Source: Tipula vernalis (Eukaryota > Arthropoda > Insecta > Diptera > Tipulidae). From it: DNA of 64,000 nucleotides. Positions 48,850-58,800 of this stretch are shown here, piece after piece (position 1 is the first letter of the stretch; the number at the start of each line of letters is the position of its first letter). A model generated the notes under the pieces. That model made no database searches. It saw only the letters and a list, made by a program, of their open reading frames with translations, and was not told where the DNA came from. The stretch spans positions 131,915,241 through 131,979,240 of the forward strand of contig OY282559.1 in assembly GCA_958295665.1 (NCBI GenBank), in the 5' to 3' direction. A program made the translations under genes and the position numbers.

Positions 48850-49154
48850 TTTTTTTTTATTATTTAGATTCAATGTCGATTTGTTTACGTTAAGGTGGAT
48901 ATAGGCCAATTTATAGATTTTTTATGTTTTAGATTCAATGTCGATTTGTTTACGTTAAGGTGGGTATAGGCCAATTACTCGGGCCTTGCTCGAGGTTAAA
49001 ATATAAGGAATGGAAAAGGTAAGGACACGACGTATAATTAACGTGAATTGTTTTGTGCTGCCATAACACACGATTTTCTTAATTCTAATTTGTTTTCTCT
49101 TTCTTATTTTCTTTTAGGTTGATTGTAACTGGAAATTACGATTGGGTCTAAACA
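48850..49154 (-). mobile_element. probable 3' LTR of the BEL/Pao remnant (partial)
   Basis: On the minus strand, after the pol stop, a G-rich GTCGGCGGTA precedes TGTTTAGACCC. This looks like a polypurine-like tract followed by an LTR beginning TGT. The far end is not defined. No second LTR exists in the window, because the other side of the element is cut off at the satellite border. Confidence 0.45.
48866..48996. repeat. 65-bp tandem duplication
   Basis: Two nearly identical 46-bp segments starting AGATTCAATGTCGATTTG lie at 48866 and 48931, 65 bp apart. They are probably within the 3' LTR of the BEL/Pao remnant. Confidence 0.85.
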
Positions 49155-49179
49155 TACCGCCGACGTTGAACCATTAGGT

Positions 49180-50043
49180 TCAATATACTGGTAATAGTAC
49201 GAGTTTGAGTATAGGTCGTTTGCATGTACCCGATTTGGTGAGTATTGTTACGACCCGTACAACTCCGTCTTTGCATGGATGCAATTCTGTGATTCTTCCA
49301 AGTGGCCAATTTGCTGGTGCCACATTATCTTCCCGGATTAATACGATGTCATTAATTGCCAAGTTTTTGTGTTTGTGTTGCCATTTGGAGCGGCTGTGTA
49401 GCGACGTCAGGTATTCGTTGTGCCAACGAGCCCAAAAATGTTGCATTAGCTGTTGAACAAGTTGCCAACGTGACAATCGATTTTGAGTAACTAGCTTATA
49501 ATCTGGATCTGGAAGCATTGTCAACGATTGGCCAGTGATAAAATGTGCTGGTGTTAAAGCATCCTCTTCATGTGGTGATAATAAGCATAATGGGCGTGAA
49601 TTCAGGATGGCTTCAACCTGTGTCAGGAACGTTGTCATCTCTTCAAAGTTTAATATCGTTTTACCGAGTACCCACCCGCCGGATATGGTACTTCGTCGAT
49701 TTGACGGCTGCCTCCCAGAGGCCACCAAAACTGGGTGCGGATGGTGGTATAAGGTGCCATTTAGTGTCAAAATCTAATAAAAAATTGGAAATTGAATTAT
49801 TATGTTTTTTAGATTTAATTAAATTTTTTATTTCAGCGAACGTATTCTTAGCACCAATAAAATTAGTGCCATTATCGCTGTACTCCTCTTCGGGATATAA
49901 AGCGTGAATGATTCATTCTGGATATACTTAAAAATAAGCTCGGACGCTGTTTTAAACTCAGTGGGTGATAATAGGTCGGATTTTGCTTCATTGTTCTTGC
50001 ACCTTCTTAAATTACCAATAAATTGTAACAACCGGGCGACGAT
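49180..50043 (-). pseudogene. BEL/Pao pol, integrase part (downstream half of a split element)
   Basis: Minus strand. 50043-49900 encodes the segment between RNase H and integrase (LLQFIGNLRRC...). It runs directly into YSDNGTNFIGAK and PSFGGLWEAAV (about 49890-49690, with a frameshift and a short interruption near 49780), then AILNSRPL, PAHFITGQSL and RWQLVQQLMQHFW, to the stop at 49180. The tail corresponds to the C-terminal domain typical of Pao integrases (DUF5641-like). The integrase zinc-binding part and the first catalytic block are missing. Its upstream half lies at 55495-55640, on the other side of the Loa LINE. Confidence 0.8.
50031..50043. repeat. target-site duplication, left copy (Loa LINE)
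   Basis: ACCGGGCGACGAT, identical to 55495-55507. The base after it (50044, G) is the first base of the LINE. Confidence 0.95.
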
Positions 50044-50204
50044 GGTTGTTGGGGGAGTAGTTTTAGGAGTCAAAGCTTTCTAGGATATGCGATTCTCATA
50101 AGACTTCTTCCTAGTGTAGTTACGCCTCCTCGTGGCGACAACCGGGCAATGCATCCTAGAATGTAGCCAAGTAACTTACACGACCGTGCAATGGCGGTAA
50201 ATCC
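50044..50204 (+). ncRNA. HDV-like self-cleaving ribozyme at the LINE 5' end
   Basis: The first bases GGTTGTT (50044-50050) can pair with GACAACC (50137-50143) as P1. GCC (50124-50126) and GGC (50134-50136) form a 3-bp P3 around the loop TCCTCGT. GGGCAA (50144-50149) follows P1. TGCAT (50150-50154) and GTGCA (50186-50190) can start P4. AATGGCG (50190-50196) matches the catalytic J4/2 strand, with C50195 in the position of the catalytic cytosine. P2 could be TTAC (50120-50123) with GTAA (50197-50200). A further hairpin, CTAGGA/TCCTAG, occupies the long J1/2. Such ribozymes are known at 5' ends of R2, Baggins and other LINEs. Cleavage would fall exactly before 50044. Confidence 0.75.
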
Positions 50205-50381
50205 ATTGCCCCAAGCTTTAGTGGGACAACATACGCTGAGAGCTGCGTGGCTAAGGGGGAGCTTAGTCTTTAGTATGTGAACTCCGGGTACCAGGCGACC
50301 CCCGGTTTAAAGTAGCCTTCCCACAGTATACCGATCTCTGCTGTGGGTGACCTTCATTTCTCGGATACTCGTGGGATTCAA

Positions 50382-51758
50382 ATGGAAACCGAATTTAAAA
50401 AAAACATAGAGGGTGATGCCTCTTTAAAAGCATCAACTTCACCAGCTATTGAGTTGGGTCTCCTAAGCTATGATGGAATGGTAGATGCCACAAGGGCCAC
50501 CACTCTTGATTATCTTAACGTCCGGACCAAGGAAAAGGTGGAACAGTCCACCTCTTCTACTACGGACACCTTCTGTGACGACAACATAAGTGTAATCTCA
50601 CAGTTATCGGGCACCTCAACCATTGGTGTTGATATTGGGAATATGTCCCTCAACGCCGGGGAATGGGTTAAGCTCAACTCCTTCGAAAGAAGGCGTTTTA
50701 AAAAGGGGCTCAAGGAAGGCAAAACTAGAGAAGAGGCTCTAGCTGCTGCTAAGTCCGCGACCCCTCTGAAAGCATCCTCGGGGCCTGTTGCTCCTACCCT
50801 AGACAAGAGGTCTGGTGGTAAGCGTGAGAGGTCTTTTGAGGTTGCTCCGGAACCAAATAAACCACCTGCCAAAAAAGCAAAAGAAGGGCCTTCTCCGGTA
50901 AAGCCCTCTTTCAGCCAGGTAGCAGGCAGTGTTAAGCTGGGCATCGTACCAGGTGATCTCAGTGGCAATCCTCTTAATATGGAGCAAATGGCAAACATAC
51001 AGGAGTGTGTCATTGACCTCATTATTGGGATGCAAGGCTCAAACCACAAGCCGCAATTCCTTGGCTGTTTCCGGAGAACAGGTTGGCTATTTTTTATATG
51101 TTCCGATCATTCCACAGCGGAATGGATGAGGAACAGTTTTGTAAGCCTAAGGGAAAAAATTGGTCTGAACATAACTTTGGTGGAAGAGGATGATTTTCCT
51201 CGGCCAAACATCGTTAGGGGGTTCTTTCCACAGAGCCTTAGCTTAACTAGCGAGAAGATTCTCGCTACCATGGCCGCGCAGAACGATGGTCTCGCGGCCA
51301 ACTCATGGAAGATACTGCAAAGGACGACAACTGGCGTACTCGTCCATTTGGTTATGGCCATAGGCGAGTCTTCCATGAAGAAACTACGCGAATCCAACGG
51401 GAACATCGCATACCGCTTTGGTAGGATAAAACTCCTTCTCAAGAAGGATTCCCCCTCTACCAACCCAACCACTGGAGTCAGCTCCAGTAAGGAGGGTACT
51501 TTACCAGCCCCAGTAGTAGGCACAATCACAGACGAGGAGGCATCCAGGAACAGCAGCGCTATTGAGCATTCTGTTCCTGCTGCCTCTTCGTCGGGAGCAC
51601 GATCAACGGATCTCTCCGCAACTCCTACTGTGGGATCGAGTAAATCAGCACTCACCCCGAAAATTAAGCATATGGGCGCTCGGGGTGTTACTGGGAAAAG
51701 TGGCAGAAACAGGCCAAATCCCGCAAAGCAGACGGCTGGCAAGCAGCCAGGAGCGTAG
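50382..51758 (+). CDS. Loa LINE ORF1 (DUF4780-like gag protein), 458 aa, intact
   Basis: The first in-frame ATG is at 50382; the same frame is open upstream from 50343 without an ATG. The N-terminal ~110 residues are Ser/Thr-rich and polar. RRRFKKGLKEGKTREEALAA (about residues 105-125) and a basic stretch (PPAKKAKEG) follow. A globular region (about 185-350: FSQVAGSVKLGIV, GWLFFICSDHSTAEWM, RGFFP) resembles DUF4780, known from insect Loa-type ORF1 proteins. The C-terminus is Ser/Pro-rich, then basic. No CCHC knuckle is present. It ends 25 bp before ORF2. It would package element RNA. Confidence 0.85.
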   Translation: METEFKKNIEGDASLKASTSPAIELGLLSYDGMVDATRATTLDYLNVRTKEKVEQSTSSTTDTFCDDNISVISQLSGTSTIGVDIGNMSLNAGEWVKLNSFERRRFKKGLKEGKTREEALAAAKSATPLKASSGPVAPTLDKRSGGKRERSFEVAPEPNKPPAKKAKEGPSPVKPSFSQVAGSVKLGIVPGDLSGNPLNMEQMANIQECVIDLIIGMQGSNHKPQFLGCFRRTGWLFFICSDHSTAEWMRNSFVSLREKIGLNITLVEEDDFPRPNIVRGFFPQSLSLTSEKILATMAAQNDGLAANSWKILQRTTTGVLVHLVMAIGESSMKKLRESNGNIAYRFGRIKLLLKKDSPSTNPTTGVSSSKEGTLPAPVVGTITDEEASRNSSAIEHSVPAASSSGARSTDLSATPTVGSSKSALTPKIKHMGARGVTGKSGRNRPNPAKQTAGKQPGA

Positions 51759-51783
51759 AGCTCCTTTACCCTAATCATCCAGT

Positions 51784-54700
51784 ATGGCTGGTACTATTAG
51801 GGTACTACAAGCGAATCTGCATCACGCAAAAGGAGCTTCGGATACCTTTTGCAACAGGTTCGCGAAACAACACTTAACCCTTGGCCTTATCCAGGAACCT
51901 TGGGTTAATGGAGGAAAAATCAGAGGCCTCCACCTCAAGTCATGTAAGTTGATTTACGATCGAAGGGAGGAAGTTCCCCGAGCAGCAATATTTGTTTCAT
52001 CTAATATTAACGTTCTTCCAATTCCATAGTTCACCACTAAGGATTTGGTTGCAGTAATCCTGGAGGTTCCGACTAGCAGGGGAATGCAGGAGACAATATG
52101 TGCCTCTGCGTACTTCCCTGGTGAGTCGGTTAGTGCTCCACCTGTAGTTGTACAGGATCTGGTGGATTACTGCAACCTAAAAAACAAGCATTTCATCATA
52201 GGCTGCGATGCTAATGCACACCATATCATTTGGGGCAGCAGTGATACAAATGGCAGAGGTGAGTCCCTTTTAAATTATCTTATGAGTAGTCACATAGACA
52301 TTTTAAATAAAGGTTCGAACCCCACTTTCATAAACTCGACTCGGCGAGAGGTGTTGGACCTCACTTTGTCAAGTCAGTTTATTTCCAACTCTGTTGCAAA
52401 CTGGCATGTTTCAAGCGAAGCTTCTCTGTCGGACCACATGCACATCAGGTTCGATATACCGGGAGTGATCATACAGGCAACAGAGCGTCGTATCCCTTGT
52501 TTTACAAATTGGAAAACATATAGGGATATTTTATTTATCAAAGCAGACATGCTGCCAACATCTTTGAGTTCAATTAGTGACCTAGAAACCGCAGCTGGTC
52601 TGCTTAATGACGTGCTCCTATCTTCCTACGAAAGCAGCTGTGTGGTGCGTAACGTTGTGGTTAATCGCAAAGTTCCATGGTGGAACGAACAGCTGGCTAA
52701 ACTTCGTAAGAAGGTTAGGAAATTATTTAATAGGGCAAAGCATTCCCATGAGTGGAATGAATATAGGCAAGCCCTAACCAGTTACAACACAGAACTAAGG
52801 CGTTCCAAACGCCTCACGTGGAGGAAAAACTGTGGAAATATCGAGGATATACCTACAGCTGCTCGACTCCATAAAGTTCTAGCTAAAGATCAGTCCAACG
52901 GGATTGGGCTTCTTCTGAAATCCGATGGTAGTTATACATCAGGTCGCAAAGAGTCGCTCGAAACCCTGCTTCAAGTGCACTTTCCGAGCTGCACTGTTTG
53001 CGACACAAATACAATCACTAACTCCATATCTGGTACACACATGGGTGTAAATATGGGTTGGGTTAATAGTTTATCCGGTAAGCTTTTTACTCCGGATAAA
53101 GTCAAATGGGCCATTAACTCTTTTCAGCCTTTCAAGGCTCCAGGAGGGGATGGAATCTTCCCAGCCCTCCTTCAAAGGGGCCTGGACTTGATTACCCCTG
53201 CTCTGGTGGCCTTGTTTAGAACTAGCTTCAATTGGGGTCACATACCACAGGCTTGGAGTCAAGTAAACGTGGTTTTTATCCCAAAGCCTGGCAATCGGCC
53301 ATGTGAACTTCCTAAGTCCTTTCGACCTATCAGTCTTACATCGTTTATTCTTAAAACCATGGAACGACTTATAGATCTTCATATCAAAGACTGGTTAACG
53401 GCAACCAGACCTCTAAATCCAAATCAATTCGCCTATAGGAAAGGCAAATCCACAGAGGGTGCGCTGCATCTACTTGTCACCAAGATTGAAGCAGCCTATC
53501 GCTCGAAAGAAATTGCTCTGTGTGCATTTCTGGATATTGAGGGAGCTTTTGACAATACTGGATACGACTCAATTGCTAGGGCAATCAAGCGTAGAGGTAT
53601 TGACGATCCGACTAACCACTGGATTAGTTCCATGTTGGTTAGTAGGAAGATTACATCTAAATTAGGTAATGAGTCAGTCACGATTACGGCAGCAAGAGGG
53701 TGTCCGCAGGGCGGGGTCCTGTCCCCTTTGCTGTGGTCACTCGTGATCGACGAGTTGCATGATAATTTACATCTACTTGGGTACGATGCCATTGGTTATG
53801 CGGACGATTTGGTTATCATAGTCTCTGGAGGGCATGAACGTACGATGTCCGCCAGCATGCAACAGGCTTTGCTTGTTATTTCGAATTGGTGCACTGGGGA
53901 GGGCCTTTCGATTAACCCTAGCAAAACAGTCCTGGTGCCCTTCACCAAAAGACGTAATTTGAACCTTGGTTCAATTAGTCTTAATAATATAAATATCGGA
54001 TACTCCAATGAAGTCAAATATCTGGGTGTTGTCCTAGATAAGAAACTAACTTGGAACTCTCATATTACTTCAACTACCGAACGCGCGGCCAGGGCCATGT
54101 GGGCCTGCCGGCGTATGTTCGGCAGGACCTGGGGCCTGAACTCAAAAATGATTTACTGGATGTACATCATGATAGTGAGGCCAATTGTAACATATGGGGC
54201 AATAGTTTGGTGGCCTAAGGTACAGCAAAAAGTTATTATGAACAATCTGACCTCATTACAGAGACTAGCATGTCTCGGAATTACAGGTGCTATGCGCACC
54301 TGCCCTACGGCGGCAATGGAAGCTCTCATCGGGCTCACTCCACTTCATATCCACGTCAAAAAATCAGCTGCTACCAGTGCAGCTAGATTGAAGCTCGCGA
54401 ATCAATACAGTCATGATGACCATATGGGTCACCTGGACATTTTGAATGAACTTCCAGACCTGAATATGCTCTTTAGTGTCCCGGACGTTATGCCGAAAGA
54501 ACTCTGCTTTGGCAGGAATTTCGTGGTAACAATCCCCGATAGAACAGACTGGGATACTGGGTTACCGCAGATGGAACCTAACAGCCTAGTCTGGTACACT
54601 GATGGATCAAAAATGGATAGTGGAGTCGGCATTGGCGTCTTTGGACCCAATCACAAAATATCGAAATCACTGGGTACTTACCCCAGTGTTTTTCTAGCCG

Positions 54701-55410
54701 AAATTCACGCCATCGAAATCTGCGCCTCTATTATTATGACCAAAGGTCTTAAAGGCGCATCCATCCACATTTTGTCTGACAGCCAAGCAGCACTGAAAGC
54801 ATTGGCTTCTAACTGCTTGGTTTCCAAGTCGGTTCAAAGTTGTTATAAACTGCTACAATCTCTCTCTTGTCAAAACAAAGTAAGGTTGTGGTGGGTGCCT
54901 GGTCACATGGGCATCACTGGAAATGAGATAGCCGACGAACTTGCACGGGCAGGCTCGTCGACTACACTCATTGGCCCTGAGCCTTTTTGTGGTATCCCGT
55001 GGGCTTTTGCAACCTACACAATCAGTAAATGGGAAAAAATACAGTGCTTGACTTATTGGAACTGTATTCCCGGCCTTAGACAAGCCAAATCTTTGATCAG
55101 ACCATTTCACCACAAAAATTTGGCGATCAATTTCAGCAAAGGAAATATTAGGAAACTTGTGAGTTTTCTCTCAGGTCACTGTAACCTGAGATATCATTTG
55201 AACAAAATGAACCTGTCCACAGAGACGGAGTGCCGACTCTGTTTGGAAGAGACAGAAACCGCAGAACACATACTATGTGAGTGTGTTGCTCTGTGCACAC
55301 GGAGGTGGATTCATTTTGAAGAGAGGTATCTGACCCCGGAGAAATGTAAATTGGCCTCTATAAATAGCATTCTCGCCTTTATTAGAGAGGTGGAGAAGCT
55401 CCTGGAGTAA
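51784..55410 (+). CDS. Loa LINE ORF2 (EN-RT-RNase H-zinc finger) with one in-frame TAG
   Basis: ATG at 51784; 1208 codons before the final stop, interrupted only by TAG at 52027-52029 (codon 82). Domains: APE endonuclease (QANLHHAKGA at the start, LIQEPW, IGCDANAHH, SDHMHIRFD), RT (PGGDGIFPALL, GCPQGGVLSPLLW, YADD at about residue 672), RNase H (WYTDGSKMDSGVGIGVF about 936, FLAEIHA, LSDSQAA, WVPGHMGITGNEIADELA) and a C-terminal CRLC...HILCEC finger (about 1150). All catalytic boxes look intact. The TAG truncates the endonuclease, so without readthrough the protein is inactive. Annotators may call it a pseudogene on that ground. Confidence 0.92.
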
Positions 55411-55494
55411 CAGTACCCAACAGCACAAAAGATCTTTTAGGTCGTAGTGCTAGCCGCTTTTGGGCAGGGACGAAAAAAAAAAAAAAAAAAAAAA

Positions 55495-55507
55495 ACCGGG
55501 CGACGAT
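55495..55507. repeat. target-site duplication, right copy (Loa LINE)
   Basis: ACCGGGCGACGAT, the partner of 50031-50043, directly after the poly(A). Confidence 0.95.
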
Positions 55508-55640
55508 TCGAACTAATTTTGAAAATCGGGAATACTCTGCAAGTTCAGCAAACAAATCGTTTCTAATAGTGGCAGTAAATTCATTCAAGGTAGATATTCT
55601 CTTCTCAGATTGATCGGGTTTTGAAGCATGTGAAGTTATC
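55495..55640 (-). pseudogene. BEL/Pao pol, upstream half of the split element
   Basis: The minus-strand frame reads RISTLNEFTATIRNDLF and ELAEYSRFSKLVRIVAR, the segment after RNase H in Pao-type pol. It reaches the TSD, where the Loa LINE interrupts it. The reading continues in frame beyond the LINE at 50043, which shows the BEL/Pao element was there first. Beyond about 55640 recognisable pol is lost. Confidence 0.8.
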
Positions 55641-55808
55641 CCAGTTTTTCATCCCAGAAAAAATAAAAATGTTCATCAGGTAACACTATCTCATCCCATC
55701 CCAGTTTTTTTTTATACATATTAGAAATGCAAATAAAAAATAAAATGATGATTACATTTTTCATCCCATCCCAGCTTTTTCTATATAGTGTATTTCGAAT
55801 ACAAAATA
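55638..55808. repeat. CATCCCAG-type repeats at the satellite border
   Basis: ATCCCAG motifs occur near 55638-55657, 55692-55704 and 55762-55774. The last two (CATCCCATCCCAG) are exactly 70 bp apart. The stretch separates the truncated BEL/Pao element from the satellite and has no other identity. Confidence 0.6.
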
Positions 55809-58800
55809 TTCAATATAAACTAATCATAATTTTAAATTCTTTTTTACCGAACTCATAAGAACTTAGTAGGCCGGAAATGATTCTTTATATTTTGAGTTGG
55901 TAATAGTATAGACTAACTTTGGTGAAAATCTTAGATCAGCCGTATGGGTGCAATTTCCACAATCGGCCAACTTCCAAATGGGTTCATATAAAATAATCAT
56001 AATTTTAAATTCTTTATTACCGAACTCATAAGAACTTAGTAGGCCGGAAATGATTCTTTATATTTTGAGTTGGCAATAGTCTAGACTAACTTTGGTGAAA
56101 ATCTTAGATCAGCCGTATGGGTGCAATTTTCACAATCGGCCAACTTCCAAATGAGTTCATATAAAATAATCAAAATTTTAAATTCTTTATTACCGATCTC
56201 ATAAGAACTTAGTAGGCCGGAAATGATTCTTTATATTTTGAGTTGGCAATAGTATAGACTAACTTTGGTGAAAATCTTAGATCAGCCGTATGGGTGCAAT
56301 TTTCACAATCGGCCAACTTCCAAATGAGTTCATATAAAATAATCAAAATTTTAAATTCTTTATTACCGATCTCATAAGAACTTAGTAGGCCGGAAATGAT
56401 TCTTTATATTTTGAGTTGGTAATAGTATAGACTAACTTTGGTGAAAATCTTAGATCAGCCGTATGGGTGCAATTTCCACAATCGGCCAACTTCCAAATGG
56501 GTTCATATAAAATAATCAAAATTTTAAATTCTTTATTACCGAACTCATAAGAAATTAGTAGGCCGGAAATGATTCTTTATATTTTGAGTTGGTAATAGTA
56601 TAGACTAACTTTGGTGAAAATCTTAGATCAGCCGTATGGGTGCAATTTCCACAATCGGCCAACATCCAAATGGGTTCATATAAAATAATCAAAATTTTAA
56701 ATTCTTTACTACCGAACTCATAAGAACTTAGTAGGCCGGAAATGATTCTTTATATTTTGAGTTGGTAATAGTATAGACTAACTTTGGTGAAAATCTTAGA
56801 TCAGCCGTATGGGTGCAATTTCCACAATCGGCCAACTTCCAAATGGGTTCATATAAAATAATCAAAATTTTAAATTCTTTACTACCGAACTCATAAGAAC
56901 TTAGTAGGCCGGAAATGATTCTTTATATTTTGAGTTGGCAATAGTATAGACTAACTTTGGTGAAAATCTTAGATCAGCCGTATGGGTGCAATTTTCACAA
57001 TCGGCCAACTTCCAAATGAGTTCATATAAAATAATCAAAATTTTAAATTCTTTATTACCGATCTCATAAGAACTTAGTAGGCCGGAAATGATTCTTTATA
57101 TTTTGAGTTGGTAATAGTATAGACTAACTTTGGTGAAAATCTTAGATCAGCCGTATGGGTGCAATTTCCACAATCGGCCAACTTCCAAATGGGTTCATAT
57201 AAAATAATCAAAATTTTAAATTCTTTATTACCGAACTCATAAGAAATTAGTAGGCCGGAAATGATTCTTTATATTTTGAGTTGGTAATAGTATAGACTAA
57301 CTTTGGTGAAAATCTTAGATCAGCCGTATGGGTGCAATTTCCACAATCGGCCAACATCCAAATGGGTTCATATAAAATAATCAAAATTTTAAATTCTTTA
57401 CTACCGAACTCATAAGAACTTAGTAGGCCGGAAATGATTCTTTATATTTTGAGTTGGTAATAGTATAGACTAACTTTGGTGAAAATCTTAGATCAGCCGT
57501 ATGGGTGCAATTTCCACAATCGGCCAACTTCCAAATGGGTTCATATAAAATAATCAAAATTTTAAATTCTTTACTACCGAACTCATAAGAACTTAGTAGG
57601 CCGAGAATGATTCTTTATATTTTGAGTTGGTAATAGTATAGACTAACTTTGGTGAAAATCTTAGATCAGCCGTATGGGTGCAATTTCCACAATCGGCCAA
57701 CATCCAAATGGGTTCATATAAAATAATCAAAATTTTAAATTCTTTATTACCGAACTCATAAGAACTTGGTAGGCCGGAAATGATTCTTTATATTTTGAGT
57801 TGGTAATAGTATAGACTAACTTTGGTGAAAATCTTAGATCAGCTGTATGGGTGCAATTTCCACAATCGGCCAACTTCCAAATGGGTTCATATAAAATAAT
57901 CAAAATTTTAAATTCTTTATTACCGAACTCATAAGAAATTAGTAGGCCGGAAATGATTCTTTATATTTTGAGTTGGTAATAGTATAGACTAACTTTGGTG
58001 AAAATCTTAGATCAGCCGTATGGGTGCAATTTCCACAATCGGCCAACATCCAAATGGGTTCATATAAAATAATCAAAATTTTAAATTCTTTATTACCGAA
58101 CTCATAAGAACTTAGTAGGCCGGAAATGATTCTTTATATTTTGTGTTGGTAATAGTATAGACTAACTTTGGTGAAAATCTTAGATCAGCCGTATGGGTGC
58201 AATTTCCACAATCGGCCAACTTCCAAATGGGTTCATATAAAATAATCAAAATTTTAAATTCTTTATTACCGAACTCATAAGAACTTAGTAGGCCGGAAAT
58301 GATTCTTTATATTTTAAGTTAGCAATAGTCTAGACTAACTTTGGTGAAAATCTTAGATCAGCCGTATGGGTGCAATTTTCACAATCGGCCAACTTCCAAA
58401 TGAGTTCATATAAAATAATCAAAATTTTAAATTCTTTATTACCGATCTCATAAGAACTTAGTAGGCCGGAAATGATTCTTTATATTTTGAGTTGGTAATA
58501 GTATAGACTAACTTTGGTGAAAATCTTAGATCAGCCGTATGGGTGCAATTTCCACAATCGGCCAACTTCCAAATGGGTTCATATAAAATAATCAAAATTT
58601 TAAATTCTTTATTACCGAACTCATAAGAACTTAGTAGGCCGGAAATGATTCTTTATATTTTGAGTTGGTAATAGTATAGACTAACTTTGGTGAAAATCTT
58701 AGATCAGCCGTATGGGTGCAATTTCCACAATCGGCCAACTTCCAAATGGGTTCATATAAAATAATCATAATTTTAAATTCTTTATTACCGAACTCATAAG

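Larger units (their letters stand above)
50044..55494 (+). mobile_element. full-length Loa-clade LINE
   Basis: A complete non-LTR retrotransposon of about 5.45 kb with a 338-bp leader, ORF1, ORF2, short 3' UTR and a poly(A) tail (A-run about 55473-55495). It is bounded by a 13-bp TSD and inserted in the pol gene of an older BEL/Pao element on the opposite strand. Clade assignment rests on RNase H after the RT, a YADD box in the GYADDLVII context, a DUF4780-like ORF1, and resemblance to Drosophila Loa/Bilbo/Baggins-type elements as I remember them. One in-frame TAG in ORF2 is the only clear lesion, which points to a young insertion. Confidence 0.95.

Noticed and set aside
50510..51778. Long minus-strand frames opposite Loa ORF1
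   Set aside because: Compositional shadows of a GC-richer coding strand; no domain, and the plus-strand ORF1 is convincing.
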